Origin: Eubacteriales bacterium
GTDB lineage: Bacteria; Bacillota; Clostridia; Oscillospirales; Oscillospiraceae
Assembly: GCA_030529655.1 (NCBI GenBank)
Contig: JAUMWJ010000017.1
Coordinates: 1-42,354 of the forward strand
Length of the DNA: 42,354 nt
Direction of reading: 5' to 3'
Each line of letters opens with the position of its first letter. Position 1 is the stretch's first letter. Below are positions 17,056 through 25,877 of the stretch, one piece after another. The translations under genes were made by a program, and so were the position numbers. The notes under the pieces were generated by a model. It was not told where the DNA came from, did no database searches, and saw only the letters and a list, made by a program, of their open reading frames with translations.

Positions 17056-17912
17056 TCATTTTGCTATCCTATTAAAAGTCTTTTCGCTTGAATAACTTGC
17101 CTTTCCAACTATTATTGCTTTCAATGAACGAATTCTCGACTTTAAAGGCATATACCAGTTATGCGGATGAGATAAAAAGACAATGTTTTGATAACCAATT
17201 TCTATCGCATCATACGGATTGTCTTTGTAGCTGAAGCCGAAATTTTTATGTAAGTGTGCGTCCATGATATGGCAATCCACATCATTTTCATACATTTCTC
17301 GTTCATATGCCTCAAAAATAATACCATATTCACTTAAATCCTGATCCTCTGTTATGGCATTATTTGAGATGCCGAGTTTTTGATTCAATTCATGTCCGTG
17401 ACTGCATACAGATCTGACTTTTACCCCTGTTTCTTTTTCAAATCGCTCTATGTCTTTTTTGAAACGCATACGCATTTCATCCATATTGATATCATATTTA
17501 TTATTGCAGCCAGACTCAGCGATATAGTCTGCGATCGTTTCAAAATGCAATCCGACATTAAAATGATCCATAATCATATCTTTTATCAGTTTATTATCAA
17601 TTGTGCTGAATCTAAAATAATATGTTGACGTTACACCGACCTGTTTCTCTGCTTCATACATTTTTTTGTAGCGATTCCATTGTGATCAACATCGTGTCTC
17701 AAAATAAAATGCTTTTCTGCTCTTCTGTCATTCAAAGAATAAAAATCCTCTAACGAGATCACACGATAACCATGGTCACGAGCATAGTTGATATAATCCT
17801 GATATTTTTTCAGCCTGTTATTTAGCAACAATGCTTTTATTATAAATTTTTTGGATTTATCTGTATCGTTTCTATACTGTAGATAGCTTGCGTTATCCGG
17901 TCTATGTGCCAT
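17056..17912 (-). pseudogene. Polysaccharide-deacetylase-like gene split by a frameshift at an A7 run
   Basis: Two frames make one protein. The first (from ATG at 17912) carries YARDHGYRVISLEDFY and ILRHDVD, the metal-binding NodB-type motif, and reaches GIATKK. The second frame (17661 to 17056) continues MYEAEKQVGVTSTYYFR, then SHGHELN and SHPHNWY. Joined, they give about 285 codons. The break is at seven A residues on the minus strand (17661-17667), where a -1 slip, or one extra A, restores the frame. The site A AAA AAA is in the correct phase for a slippery heptamer, so recoding or transcript slippage could still make whole protein. A sequencing error is equally possible. The likely role is deacetylation of a glycan in this locus, or a related function. 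Confidence 0.78.
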
Positions 17913-17982
17913 ATTTATTCCCCCGGCTATTTTTTTATATGATATGCCAATCGCACATCGATTCATTTATGTCAGTAAATAA

Positions 17983-19563
17983 TTATACTGCGTTTTTATG
18001 ATTCCTTTTGAGAACTTTGTGAACTATTCTTTTTGCAAAGCCAAGCAAAAACTGAAATTCTTTGGTTTTTCTAAACATTAGCCACCAAAGCAGGTTTGGT
18101 ATCAAAACACAAAGGAATGTTCGTATGATAAAGAACAGAATACTGTCTTCCGGCATCCACAGACAGATAACCTTAATCAGACCGCCGGTTGCGATGACCA
18201 GGGCAAGGGACGCAAAATATTTCAGGAAATAAGGCTTCGGCGATGTGTGCAGCACATGCTTATGAACAAGATAGGTGTCGACCCAAAGTGTAACCGCAAG
18301 GCGGGAGATGATGGTTGCCAGCAGTATTCCGGGAATTCCCCAGTTCAGCACCTTGGCGGCAATGATGGACAGCGCCACATTGACCAGTATCGCCACAATA
18401 GCCCTGTATCGACTCTGCCAGTATAATCCGCAGGCGTTTCTGAACTGCAGCGGAGCTCCCATCAGCCAGTCAACAAGATAATTCATGCACAGGGCGAAAA
18501 CTACGAGATTGCTTAAACGGAATTTCGACCCCAGCCATACAGATACCAAAAACGGATTAAGCAGATTCCACAGGCAGATCACGCAAAAGCCGTTTATCCA
18601 AAAAGAGGCAAAATGAAGCGTGTTGAAAATTTTGCGTTTCTTTTCGACGCTTTCCGTAACATTCAGATTACCTATACTCGGCACCAGCGAAGAAAACAGA
18701 AGCGTCAGCATTTTCCTGACGGCCTCCCCAAGCAGGAGATAATTGGAATAAAGTCCCAAAATGACCGTCCCGATGAAAGCGGAAATGATAATGGAGTCCG
18801 CCGAGCCGTTAAGTGTTGCACTGATCCTGTTCAGTGATACGCCATACACATTCTTGACGAGATCCGTTTTCTCGCTTTTTGAAAGAGGCGCCACATTCTT
18901 TTCTTTGATAAACGGATATTTTTTGTTCACATAAGAGGAAATCGCAAGATTACAGCAGACGCTGACCACAACATCGTTGGCGCAGTAGATGTAAAACGAC
19001 AGCTGCGGTGTGCTCTTGAACAGGAACAGCAATACGATCTGAACGATTTTGAAGACACACTGCAGACCGTAGCTGAACACATTAAGGATATACCCCTGCT
19101 GGTCGGCCTCCAGTATGGAGCGCTTGTAAGCAAACAACCAATAGGAAAGTACATTTTTAGCCACATACATCAAATATACGACTGTTACATTTACGACATC
19201 GGTCGTGCCCTTCATCAGATACGGCAAAAAGGGGACCAGCCCGACACCGATCACAAGTACGGCAATGCCGACAAAGTAATAGGCAGTTCGGTATATTTTC
19301 AGAAATGATTTGATTTTTTCTTTGTCGCCGGCTGCTAACGGCTTATAAAGCGCAACGTTGATTGCTGTGGCAAGGCCGAGCTCAGTCAGATTAAGAACAT
19401 TCAGTATATTGGCAAACAGGCTTGTCACACCGAGATATTCTTCAGACAAAAACCATATAAAAACAGTTCTTGAAACAAATGCCAGTATTTGTTCCGTTAA
19501 TCTTGCACCGACACTGACAGCGGCGTTTCTCGCTGCATTTTCCGAGCGAATTCCTTTATTCAT
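17983..19563 (-). CDS. Wzx-type polysaccharide flippase (PST family)
   Basis: Wzx flips undecaprenyl-linked repeat units across the membrane. The 526-residue protein is a twelve-to-fourteen-span membrane protein with the PST-family N-terminal pattern (RNAAVSVGARLTEQILAFVSR, then EYLGVTSLF and ELGLATAIN). It ends with a basic cytoplasmic tail. It lies 19 nt after the WbpI-like gene and before the split deacetylase-like gene. With wzy (12835) and the Wzz/BY-kinase (3684) it defines a Wzx/Wzy-dependent assembly system. Substrate cannot be told from sequence. Confidence 0.9.
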   Translation of the reverse strand: MNKGIRSENAARNAAVSVGARLTEQILAFVSRTVFIWFLSEEYLGVTSLFANILNVLNLTELGLATAINVALYKPLAAGDKEKIKSFLKIYRTAYYFVGIAVLVIGVGLVPFLPYLMKGTTDVVNVTVVYLMYVAKNVLSYWLFAYKRSILEADQQGYILNVFSYGLQCVFKIVQIVLLFLFKSTPQLSFYIYCANDVVVSVCCNLAISSYVNKKYPFIKEKNVAPLSKSEKTDLVKNVYGVSLNRISATLNGSADSIIISAFIGTVILGLYSNYLLLGEAVRKMLTLLFSSLVPSIGNLNVTESVEKKRKIFNTLHFASFWINGFCVICLWNLLNPFLVSVWLGSKFRLSNLVVFALCMNYLVDWLMGAPLQFRNACGLYWQSRYRAIVAILVNVALSIIAAKVLNWGIPGILLATIISRLAVTLWVDTYLVHKHVLHTSPKPYFLKYFASLALVIATGGLIKVICLWMPEDSILFFIIRTFLCVLIPNLLWWLMFRKTKEFQFLLGFAKRIVHKVLKRNHKNAV

Positions 19564-19583
19564 ACATCATCTTTCTCATTTGA

Positions 19584-20663
19584 CTATTTGCCAAAATACT
19601 GCTCCATGATCTCTTTCATTTTTTCGCAGGCATGACCGTCACCGAACGGCTTATATGTCGGATCCATTTCAACAGGCTGCGAAAGCTTATCCAGGATGTC
19701 GTTCTTGTCCGGTTTTACAAGACGGTTCATTCCGCCGTGCAGAGTTTCCGGCCACCAGGCATAATTGAAAACGGTAACGCACGGCTTCCCGGCGAAGAAC
19801 GCCTCTCTCTGCAATCCGCCGGAATCCGTAATGACCTTTTTCGCATTTTTCATAAGCGCAACGGAAGAAAGATAACCGACGGGATTGATAAACGAGATGT
19901 TATCAAAGGGATCTTCCTTCTGCAGCTCTGTTATCCGCTGCCGGTTTCTCGGATGAACGGCATAGACAACCGGCGCATCCAGCTCCTGCGCGGCAGACAA
20001 AATCTGCAATAAATGCTCATTGGCATTTTCCTGACGGTGGCAGGTCAGATAATAGAAATCGTCGGGGATTTCCACCCTGTTGCCGCCGAAGTCCGTGAAA
20101 TCGGTCCGGGTTTTGATGTCAACGATTTTTGCGTAATACAAAAACGCATCCAGCATGGAATCTCCTACGAAGAAGGAGCGATCGGCAAGATTTTCATCTC
20201 TCAGGTTTTTCATTGCGCTCTCCACGCAGGCAAAGAGCAAGGACGAGGTATGGTCGCTGACAATTCGGTTTACATCCTCCGGATTATTCAGACTTCCACG
20301 GTTGTTTCCGGCTTCAATATGCACAACGGGAATGCCGAGTTTAACGGCGGCAAGTGCACCTGCCGTTGTAGAGTTCGTATCGCCGTAAACGATCACGGCA
20401 TCCGGCTTCTCAGAGAGCAGTACTTCTTCAATGGCAATCAGCATCCTGCCTGTCATTGCTCCGTGTGAGCCGCCGGAAATATTCAGATTGTAAGCGGGAG
20501 GAGCCATACGCAATTCTTCAAAGAACACATCCGACATATTCTTATCGTAATGCTGTCCGGTATGAACCAAAATTTCCTCATAATCATCTTTCAGCACCCG
20601 TGACATCATGGCTGCCTTGACAAACTGCGGTCTTGCACCCACAACGGTCAGTATTTTCTTCAT
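19584..20663 (-). CDS. wbpI: WbpI/WecB-like UDP-sugar 2-epimerase (non-hydrolysing)
   Basis: The family inverts C2 of UDP-GlcNAc or of its diacetamido uronic acid. From the ATG at 20663 (AAGGAG upstream) the 359-residue protein starts with GARPQFVKAA and carries HTGQHYD, VYGDTNST, HIEAG, PEDVNR, the catalytic-histidine block LTCHRQEN and ITDSGGLQREAFFAG. The section GGSHGAMTGRMLIAIEEVLL and the C-terminal NYAWWPETLHGG resemble WbpI more than WecB. After HIEAG, where most members have GLRS, this protein has GNNRG, an unusual change near the nucleotide site. With WbpB/E/D it would yield UDP-ManNAc(3NAc)A; a plain UDP-ManNAc role is the alternative. Confidence 0.85.
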   Translation of the reverse strand: MKKILTVVGARPQFVKAAMMSRVLKDDYEEILVHTGQHYDKNMSDVFFEELRMAPPAYNLNISGGSHGAMTGRMLIAIEEVLLSEKPDAVIVYGDTNSTTAGALAAVKLGIPVVHIEAGNNRGSLNNPEDVNRIVSDHTSSLLFACVESAMKNLRDENLADRSFFVGDSMLDAFLYYAKIVDIKTRTDFTDFGGNRVEIPDDFYYLTCHRQENANEHLLQILSAAQELDAPVVYAVHPRNRQRITELQKEDPFDNISFINPVGYLSSVALMKNAKKVITDSGGLQREAFFAGKPCVTVFNYAWWPETLHGGMNRLVKPDKNDILDKLSQPVEMDPTYKPFGDGHACEKMKEIMEQYFGK

Positions 20664-20674
20664 AGTCTGCTCCT

Positions 20675-21847
20675 TTACAGATACTTGGCAAAAGCGGCTT
20701 TCAGCTTTTCTTTTTCTTTTTCCCAACACAACTCGTCTTTTGCTTTCACCAAATTGAATTTGAATTTCCGATACAGTTCTTTGTCTGTTCTCATTTTCTC
20801 TATGTTTTCGGCGAGCTTTTCGGCATCACCCGAAGGAGACAGAATACCGATATCATACTGTCTGATGATTCTTGCCATTTCTACTGAATCAGAGCAAATG
20901 ATAGGTGCCATGGACTGAATATTCTCAAAAAATTTGTTTGGCAGAGCATAAATATAATTGGGATTATCTGTATTATTCATAACAATTCCGCAATCCGCCG
21001 CAGAAACATATTTCCAAAGCTCGCAGAGCGGCTGTGCAGGATATTGCAATATCCGGGAACTGATCTGATATTGATTTACCATTGACTCAAACGCCGTCTT
21101 ATAACGGCTGTTCGCATAATCACCTACCGTAACAAGATAAATGTCCGGCACCATTGACATAGCTTTGCAAATCTCTTCTATGCCACGGTAGCGACACAAT
21201 TTTCCGTGATACATAATAATAAACGAATCACCGGAAACACCAAGCTTATCGCAAAATTCACGGTGCATTTCATCGGATACCGAACTGTCAATATTCCAAT
21301 AATCCGGTGTACTGCGAACAACGACTCTCGGATAATCAAGTTTGTGTATTTTGGCAACTTCGTCTGCAATGCCGTCATTGATCATGATCGTCAGAGAACT
21401 TTTTTTCAGCAAAAAGAATTCTAATGATTTTATAAAAGAATAAATGATTATGTTGCGGGGTTTCTTTTTCAGCTCAAATTCATGCGAATCATATATAAAT
21501 TTCGGCTTGTTTTTGCGAAAGGCATAGGTGAAATATGCAACAGCAAGACTGACAATATTATGGCAGCTTATGATATCTGCTTTGATCGGCTTTAATTCTT
21601 TTATGTAAATAAAAACATTCCTGAAATTGATCAAAAAACGCTTTACTGCATTTTTTTCTTCCAACGGACGTTTGCAGCCGGAAACAATCAGCTTAAAATC
21701 AGGGTACAATTCGGGTATGGCGCCTTCGCTTTGATCGCAATAGCAATAACAATCGTAACCGTACTCTTTTGCGACGGCGAGTTCCCGTTTGTTCCGACTT
21801 GCATCATCAATTGCTGCAACCGGCATAAATTTCAGATATTTCAACAC
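20675..21847 (-). CDS. GT4-type glycosyltransferase, tandem copy 2
   Basis: A cytoplasmic GT-B fold glycosyltransferase that adds one sugar to the lipid-linked repeat unit. The 390-residue protein starts LKYLKFMP, with YGYDCYCYCD, IISCHN and YDSHEFELKKKPRN in the acceptor half, and YHGKLCRYRGIEEI, ADCGIVM and the donor-binding ALPNKFFE in the second half. It is a clear paralogue of the next upstream gene (21864-23033). The start is a GTG at 21847 or TTG at 21844, both behind GAGGG. Its stop codon overlaps the ribosome site of the WbpI-like gene. Donor and acceptor sugars are unknown. Confidence 0.88.
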   Translation of the reverse strand: MLKYLKFMPVAAIDDASRNKRELAVAKEYGYDCYCYCDQSEGAIPELYPDFKLIVSGCKRPLEEKNAVKRFLINFRNVFIYIKELKPIKADIISCHNIVSLAVAYFTYAFRKNKPKFIYDSHEFELKKKPRNIIIYSFIKSLEFFLLKKSSLTIMINDGIADEVAKIHKLDYPRVVVRSTPDYWNIDSSVSDEMHREFCDKLGVSGDSFIIMYHGKLCRYRGIEEICKAMSMVPDIYLVTVGDYANSRYKTAFESMVNQYQISSRILQYPAQPLCELWKYVSAADCGIVMNNTDNPNYIYALPNKFFENIQSMAPIICSDSVEMARIIRQYDIGILSPSGDAEKLAENIEKMRTDKELYRKFKFNLVKAKDELCWEKEKEKLKAAFAKYL

Positions 21848-21863
21848 TTCACCCTCTGACTGC

Positions 21864-23033
21864 TTACAGATATTTTTTATACGCTTCCAGCAATTTCTTT
21901 TTTTCGTTTTCCCAGCACAATTCGTTTTTCGCTTTGGTTAAATTCGCCTTGAATTTCCGATACAGCTCTTTGTCTGTCCTCATTCTCTCAATATTCCCGG
22001 CGAGTTTTTCGGCATCACCCGAAGGAGACAAGATACCGATATCGTATTGATTTACGATTCTTGCCATTTCTACTGAATCAGAGCAAATGATAGGTGTCAT
22101 GGACTGAATATTCTCAAAAAATTTGTTTGGCAGAGCAACGGCATAATTTTTGCTTTTGCCGTTAAACATCACGATTCCGCAATCAACTGCCGAGACATAT
22201 TTCCACAGTTCACTATGAGGTTGTGCAGGTATATGCACGATCCTATTACTGATTGCGAGCTCTTCCGCCAAATCATTTAACTCATTTTGATATCGTTCAT
22301 TCGCATAGTTTCCTATGCTTATAAGGTAGATATTAGGATTCAATTTCATGGCGCGGTATATTTCTTCTACCCCTCTGTTGTGAAAGATATTACCGTGATA
22401 TGAAATCAAAAACGAATCTTTCGGTACTCCGAGTTTTTCACAAAGTTCAGCATGCATATCAGCAGATACAGTGCTGTCTAATTTCCAATAATTCGGCGTG
22501 CTGCGAACGATGGCTCTCGGATAATCAAAACCGTGTATTTTTGCGACCGCATCGGCAATATACTCATTGACCATGATCGTAAAAGCACATTTTTTGATGA
22601 GGTAACCCTCTAACGCTTTGATAAAGTGATACATGATCTTGTTTCGGGGTTTCTTTTTCAGTTCAAACTCATGCGAATCATATATGAATTTCGGCTTGTT
22701 ATTATGAAAAAGATAAGCAAAGTAAGCGATACCTAAAGCATATATATTATGACAACTGATGATATCCGCGTCAATTTGCCGTAATTCTTTCATATGAACA
22801 AGGGCATTATTAATGATAATAAGATACCGTTTCAGCACAAATTGATCCAACGTTGGTTTTCTGCTGTTTAAAACAATCAGCGAGAAATCCGGAAAATTTT
22901 CTTGTATAGCACCATTGCTTGGGTCGCAATAACAATAACAGTCGTAGCCGAATTCTTTGGCTGCTATCAGCTCACGCTTATTTCGGCTGGCATCATCTAT
23001 TCTGTTTTTTGGCATGAATTTCAGATATTTCAC
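21864..23033 (-). CDS. GT4-type glycosyltransferase, tandem copy 1
   Basis: Paralogue of the gene at 20675-21847 with the same layout (389 residues): YLKFMP and DDASRNKREL at the start, YDSHEFELKKKPRN, YHGNIFHNRGVEEI, VDCGIVMF and ALPNKFFENIQSM. The two proteins are about half to two-thirds identical overall, but the C-terminal donor domain holds a stretch nearly identical in DNA (see findings). It begins with a GTG at 23033 that overlaps the stop of the upstream gene as GTGA, so the three transferases are translated together. It probably adds a sugar next to the one added by its paralogue; specificity is unknown. Confidence 0.88.
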   Translation of the reverse strand: MKYLKFMPKNRIDDASRNKRELIAAKEFGYDCYCYCDPSNGAIQENFPDFSLIVLNSRKPTLDQFVLKRYLIIINNALVHMKELRQIDADIISCHNIYALGIAYFAYLFHNNKPKFIYDSHEFELKKKPRNKIMYHFIKALEGYLIKKCAFTIMVNEYIADAVAKIHGFDYPRAIVRSTPNYWKLDSTVSADMHAELCEKLGVPKDSFLISYHGNIFHNRGVEEIYRAMKLNPNIYLISIGNYANERYQNELNDLAEELAISNRIVHIPAQPHSELWKYVSAVDCGIVMFNGKSKNYAVALPNKFFENIQSMTPIICSDSVEMARIVNQYDIGILSPSGDAEKLAGNIERMRTDKELYRKFKANLTKAKNELCWENEKKKLLEAYKKYL

Positions 23034-24322
23034 CCGTTTTTTCTCCGATCTGACAATACATCGTCAAAGATTCTTTCCATGCTCTTTGCATGAACGGCAT
23101 AATCAAATTGCGCCGCCAATCGTTTTGAATTTTCGCAATAGCCCTCATACTCTGTTTTATCCATCTCAAAGTACCTGATGATCTCTTCGGCCAGGCGCTT
23201 GCCATCCGGACTGTCGATCTCGCTGCCTGCCCCGTTCCCTGCTACAAGGGAATCCGAAAGCACGGTCGGCACGATAACCGGTCTACCTGCCTCGAAATAG
23301 TCAAACAGCTTATTGGGAGAGGCACCGTATTTCTGTACGCTGCTGAAATTTGCAGTCAGGATAAAGAGATCTGAACGATTCGCTATGGACGGAACATATT
23401 TCTTTTCGACACGGCCTTTTAAGATGATATTATCAAGTCCTTTATCAGCGATCATCTGATTGATTTCGCCGGTCTTTGTTCCAGCGCCCCAGACCAAAAT
23501 CTTTATCTTGTCACATCCGCTTTTTTTCAAATACTCCGCCGCCGAAACAAACAGCGGGATATTATTGAGAAACCGAACAGAACCGATGTAGCTGACAATA
23601 AACAGATCCGGATCATCCAGATGCTCATCGGGATGCACAAAGGTTTTAGCATTACATTCCGATAATTCGCAGTCAACACCGTTATTTACATAGTACACTC
23701 TGTCATCGGCAATAAAACCGCCCTGTCTTTTATACCAACCCATATCCTCTATGTATTTTTGCCCGCCACTCATGGTGAAAATAAGGGCATCCGCTTTTTT
23801 ATAGGTGCTTTTCATAAAGGTACGCAATATCTTTGCCACGATCCCGGTTTCTTTCATGATTCCTTTTCCGGCGAACCCCTCCGGAATAATATCGCGCGTT
23901 TCGTTAATGGATTTGACCTTGTATTTTTTCGCAAGTCGGTTTCCGGCAACAAGAGCCGTCGGCGACATAGTCGAAGAATAAACAATATCGGGTTTCCCGT
24001 ATTTTTTCTCGATTTTTTTGGCGGTCTTCAACACAGAGAAATAAAAGGAAAAAATATTCAGAATGCGGTGGATGTCGTTTTTGGTATATTTATGGGTTTT
24101 TACATAGACAAAACGAACGCCGTCCAAATATTCCTCTGCATATCCGTCTTCTCCGACTTCAATGGCATTCCCGGTAGCAGAATGCAGTTGGTTGCTTGAA
24201 AACACAATCGGTTCATATCCGTCACGCACGAGATATTTTGAGATGGCGTAATGCCGGATACTATTACCGAGTTTAGGAGTTTGTGCGTGTTGATTGATGA
24301 TCCAAATTCTTTTTTCGTCCAT
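23030..24322 (-). CDS. WbuB-like GT4 glycosyltransferase
   Basis: The 430-residue protein has a GT-B fold of the WbuB type: IWIINQHAQTPKLGNSIRHY at the N-terminus, SSTMSPTALVAGNRLAKKY in the acceptor half, then VNNGVDC, YIGSVRFLNNI, VWGAGTKTGEI and the donor-binding PNKLFDYFEAGRPVI. Related enzymes often transfer an amino-deoxy sugar in O-antigen and capsule loci next to WecB/WbpI-type genes, which fits the amino-sugar pathways here. It follows the dehydrogenase gene by 12 nt and overlaps the next transferase. Family confident; specificity inferred. Confidence 0.88.
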   Translation of the reverse strand: MDEKRIWIINQHAQTPKLGNSIRHYAISKYLVRDGYEPIVFSSNQLHSATGNAIEVGEDGYAEEYLDGVRFVYVKTHKYTKNDIHRILNIFSFYFSVLKTAKKIEKKYGKPDIVYSSTMSPTALVAGNRLAKKYKVKSINETRDIIPEGFAGKGIMKETGIVAKILRTFMKSTYKKADALIFTMSGGQKYIEDMGWYKRQGGFIADDRVYYVNNGVDCELSECNAKTFVHPDEHLDDPDLFIVSYIGSVRFLNNIPLFVSAAEYLKKSGCDKIKILVWGAGTKTGEINQMIADKGLDNIILKGRVEKKYVPSIANRSDLFILTANFSSVQKYGASPNKLFDYFEAGRPVIVPTVLSDSLVAGNGAGSEIDSPDGKRLAEEIIRYFEMDKTEYEGYCENSKRLAAQFDYAVHAKSMERIFDDVLSDRRKNG

Positions 24323-24334
24323 ATTTTCACCCGT

Positions 24335-25549
24335 TCAGTTATTTCCGAACACATCTCTGGAATATACTTTCTCCATTACATCGTTCAGTTCATCAGACTT
24401 TCTGTTTGCAATAATGATAGCTGCCTTTCTTTTGAACGAATCCAAATCATTTTCAACAACATACCCATGAAATTCTTTTTCCTTAATTGTCGGTTCGTAA
24501 ATGATGATTTCAAAGCCCTTGTCGTAAAGGCGCTGCATAACGCCCTGAATGCTGCTTTCTCTGAAATTATCCGAGCCGGATTTCATAGCAAGTTTGTAAA
24601 CACCGACTACCCGCCTGTCTTCGGGGAGCGTCATGAGCTTTGCGGCAATGCGGTCGGCAACGAAGTCCTTTCGTGTGTCGTTGCTTGCGACGATGGCCCG
24701 TATCATATCCTCGGGGATCCCCTCGTAATTGGCCAGAAGCTGTTTTGTATCCTTCGGCAGACAGTATCCGCCATATCCGAAGCTCGGATTGTTGTAGCGG
24801 TCTCCGACTACGGGCTCAAGCGAAACGCCCTTGATAATAAGACCGGTATCGAGCTCATTGACCTCGGCGTATGTATCAAGCTCATTAAAAAAGGCAACAC
24901 GCATCGCAAGATATGTATTGGAAAACAGCTTTACAGCCTCCGCCTCTGTTGTCGGAACGATCAGGGTGGGGATATTTTCCTTAATTGCTCCGCCCTGCAG
25001 CAGTCCCGCAAAGGTTCTTGCCACAGCCTGACTTTTTTCATCTTTACCGGCGCCCACAATAATTCGTGAGGGATAGAGATTATCGTATAAAGCCTTGCCT
25101 TCTCTCAAAAACTCCGGGCTGAACAGTATCGTCATTCCGGGATGCCCTCTTTTGACCTTTTCCGTAAATCCGACCGGAATGGTGGATTTGATAATGATCG
25201 GCACCGTCGGATTTATCCTCTGCACAAAATCAATAACGGCCTCCACAGAAGATGTGTCAAAGCATTTTGTGTCGGTATCGTAATTCGTAGGAGTCGCAAT
25301 GATAACGATATCAGCCTCGCTGTATGCTGCTTCGGCATCCAACGTAACGTGCAGGTTCAGATTTCGGCAACTAAGATATTCGGTTATTTCCGGGTCGACA
25401 ATAGGTGATATTCCGGAATTTATCATTTCCACCTTTTCGGGAACTACATCGACGGCGATCACTCGGTTGTGCTGCGAAAGCAGTACCGAGTTTGCAAGGC
25501 CGACATATCCCATTCCGGCAACAGCGATTGTCAGATTTGAACTATCCAT
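24335..25549 (-). CDS. ugd: UDP-glucose 6-dehydrogenase (short Ugd type)
   Basis: Ugd oxidises UDP-glucose to UDP-glucuronate with two NAD+. The 404-residue protein has the NAD loop [12 protein letters not shown] (G12, G14, G17), [30 protein letters not shown] and the catalytic cysteine in [14 protein letters not shown] (C263). Sequence blocks follow the E. coli-type UDP-glucose enzyme closely rather than WbpA/WecC UDP-HexNAc dehydrogenases. It is the first gene of the operon, with GAGG before the ATG and a consensus promoter about 140 nt upstream. It may supply glucuronic acid for the polymer; whether it also accepts UDP-GlcNAc for the WbpB branch is an open question. Confidence 0.93.
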   Translation of the reverse strand: MDSSNLTIAVAGMGYVGLANSVLLSQHNRVIAVDVVPEKVEMINSGISPIVDPEITEYLSCRNLNLHVTLDAEAAYSEADIVIIATPTNYDTDTKCFDTSSVEAVIDFVQRINPTVPIIIKSTIPVGFTEKVKRGHPGMTILFSPEFLREGKALYDNLYPSRIIVGAGKDEKSQAVARTFAGLLQGGAIKENIPTLIVPTTEAEAVKLFSNTYLAMRVAFFNELDTYAEVNELDTGLIIKGVSLEPVVGDRYNNPSFGYGGYCLPKDTKQLLANYEGIPEDMIRAIVASNDTRKDFVADRIAAKLMTLPEDRRVVGVYKLAMKSGSDNFRESSIQGVMQRLYDKGFEIIIYEPTIKEKEFHGYVVENDLDSFKRKAAIIIANRKSDELNDVMEKVYSRDVFGNN

Positions 25550-25686
25550 TTTTCAACCTCTTTGTTTCTCATATTAGCTTCTGAATGCCGCCCCGAATGC
25601 CCCTTTTTGCGGTTTTATATCACCGCTGCAGTCCGTAGATTTGATTTAAGAGACATCGTTTGTGCGGACAAATCTATACAGAATAT
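25550..25686 (-). promoter_or_regulatory. 5' leader of the polysaccharide operon
   Basis: About 130 nt lie between the likely transcription start (near 25680) and the ugd ATG. On the minus strand the leader can form an 8-bp stem (25636-25643 with 25669-25676) or, alternatively, a 5-bp stem between 25631-25635 and 25665-25669, which share bases with the first and so exclude it. A further small GCGGT/ACCGC stem (about 25612-25629) precedes an A-rich stretch. No U-tract follows, so I see no clear attenuator; no known riboswitch is recognised. Confidence 0.35.
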
Positions 25687-25715
25687 ATTGTAGCAGGGTA
25701 AACGGCTGTTTGCAA
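25687..25715 (-). promoter_or_regulatory. Sigma-A promoter of the polysaccharide operon
   Basis: On the minus strand TTGCAA (25715-25710) and TACAAT (25692-25687) are separated by exactly 17 bp. It is the only strong promoter found between rpsI and ugd and faces the whole locus. Confidence 0.75.
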
Positions 25716-25825
25716 CAGATTTCGCGGGAAAAAGCAGGAAATCGACAGGCCTGCGGCCGCCATAAAATGACCCGGATCTACTCTCTGCTATTGTAAATAC
25801 GGCAATGCCAAAGGCCGCTCGGCGC

Positions 25826-25859
25826 AAAAAAAGAGCACCCACCGAAGTGAGTGCTCTTT
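25826..25859 (-). terminator. Terminator of rplM-rpsI; right copy of the flanking direct repeat
   Basis: Read on the minus strand, about 20 nt after the rpsI stop, the stem AAGAGCAC/GTGCTCTT with an inner CAC/GTG pairing is followed by seven T residues: a strong rho-independent terminator. Bases 25827-25855 recur exactly at 109-137. Confidence 0.88.
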
Positions 25860-25877
25860 GTAAATACCAATCGTAGA

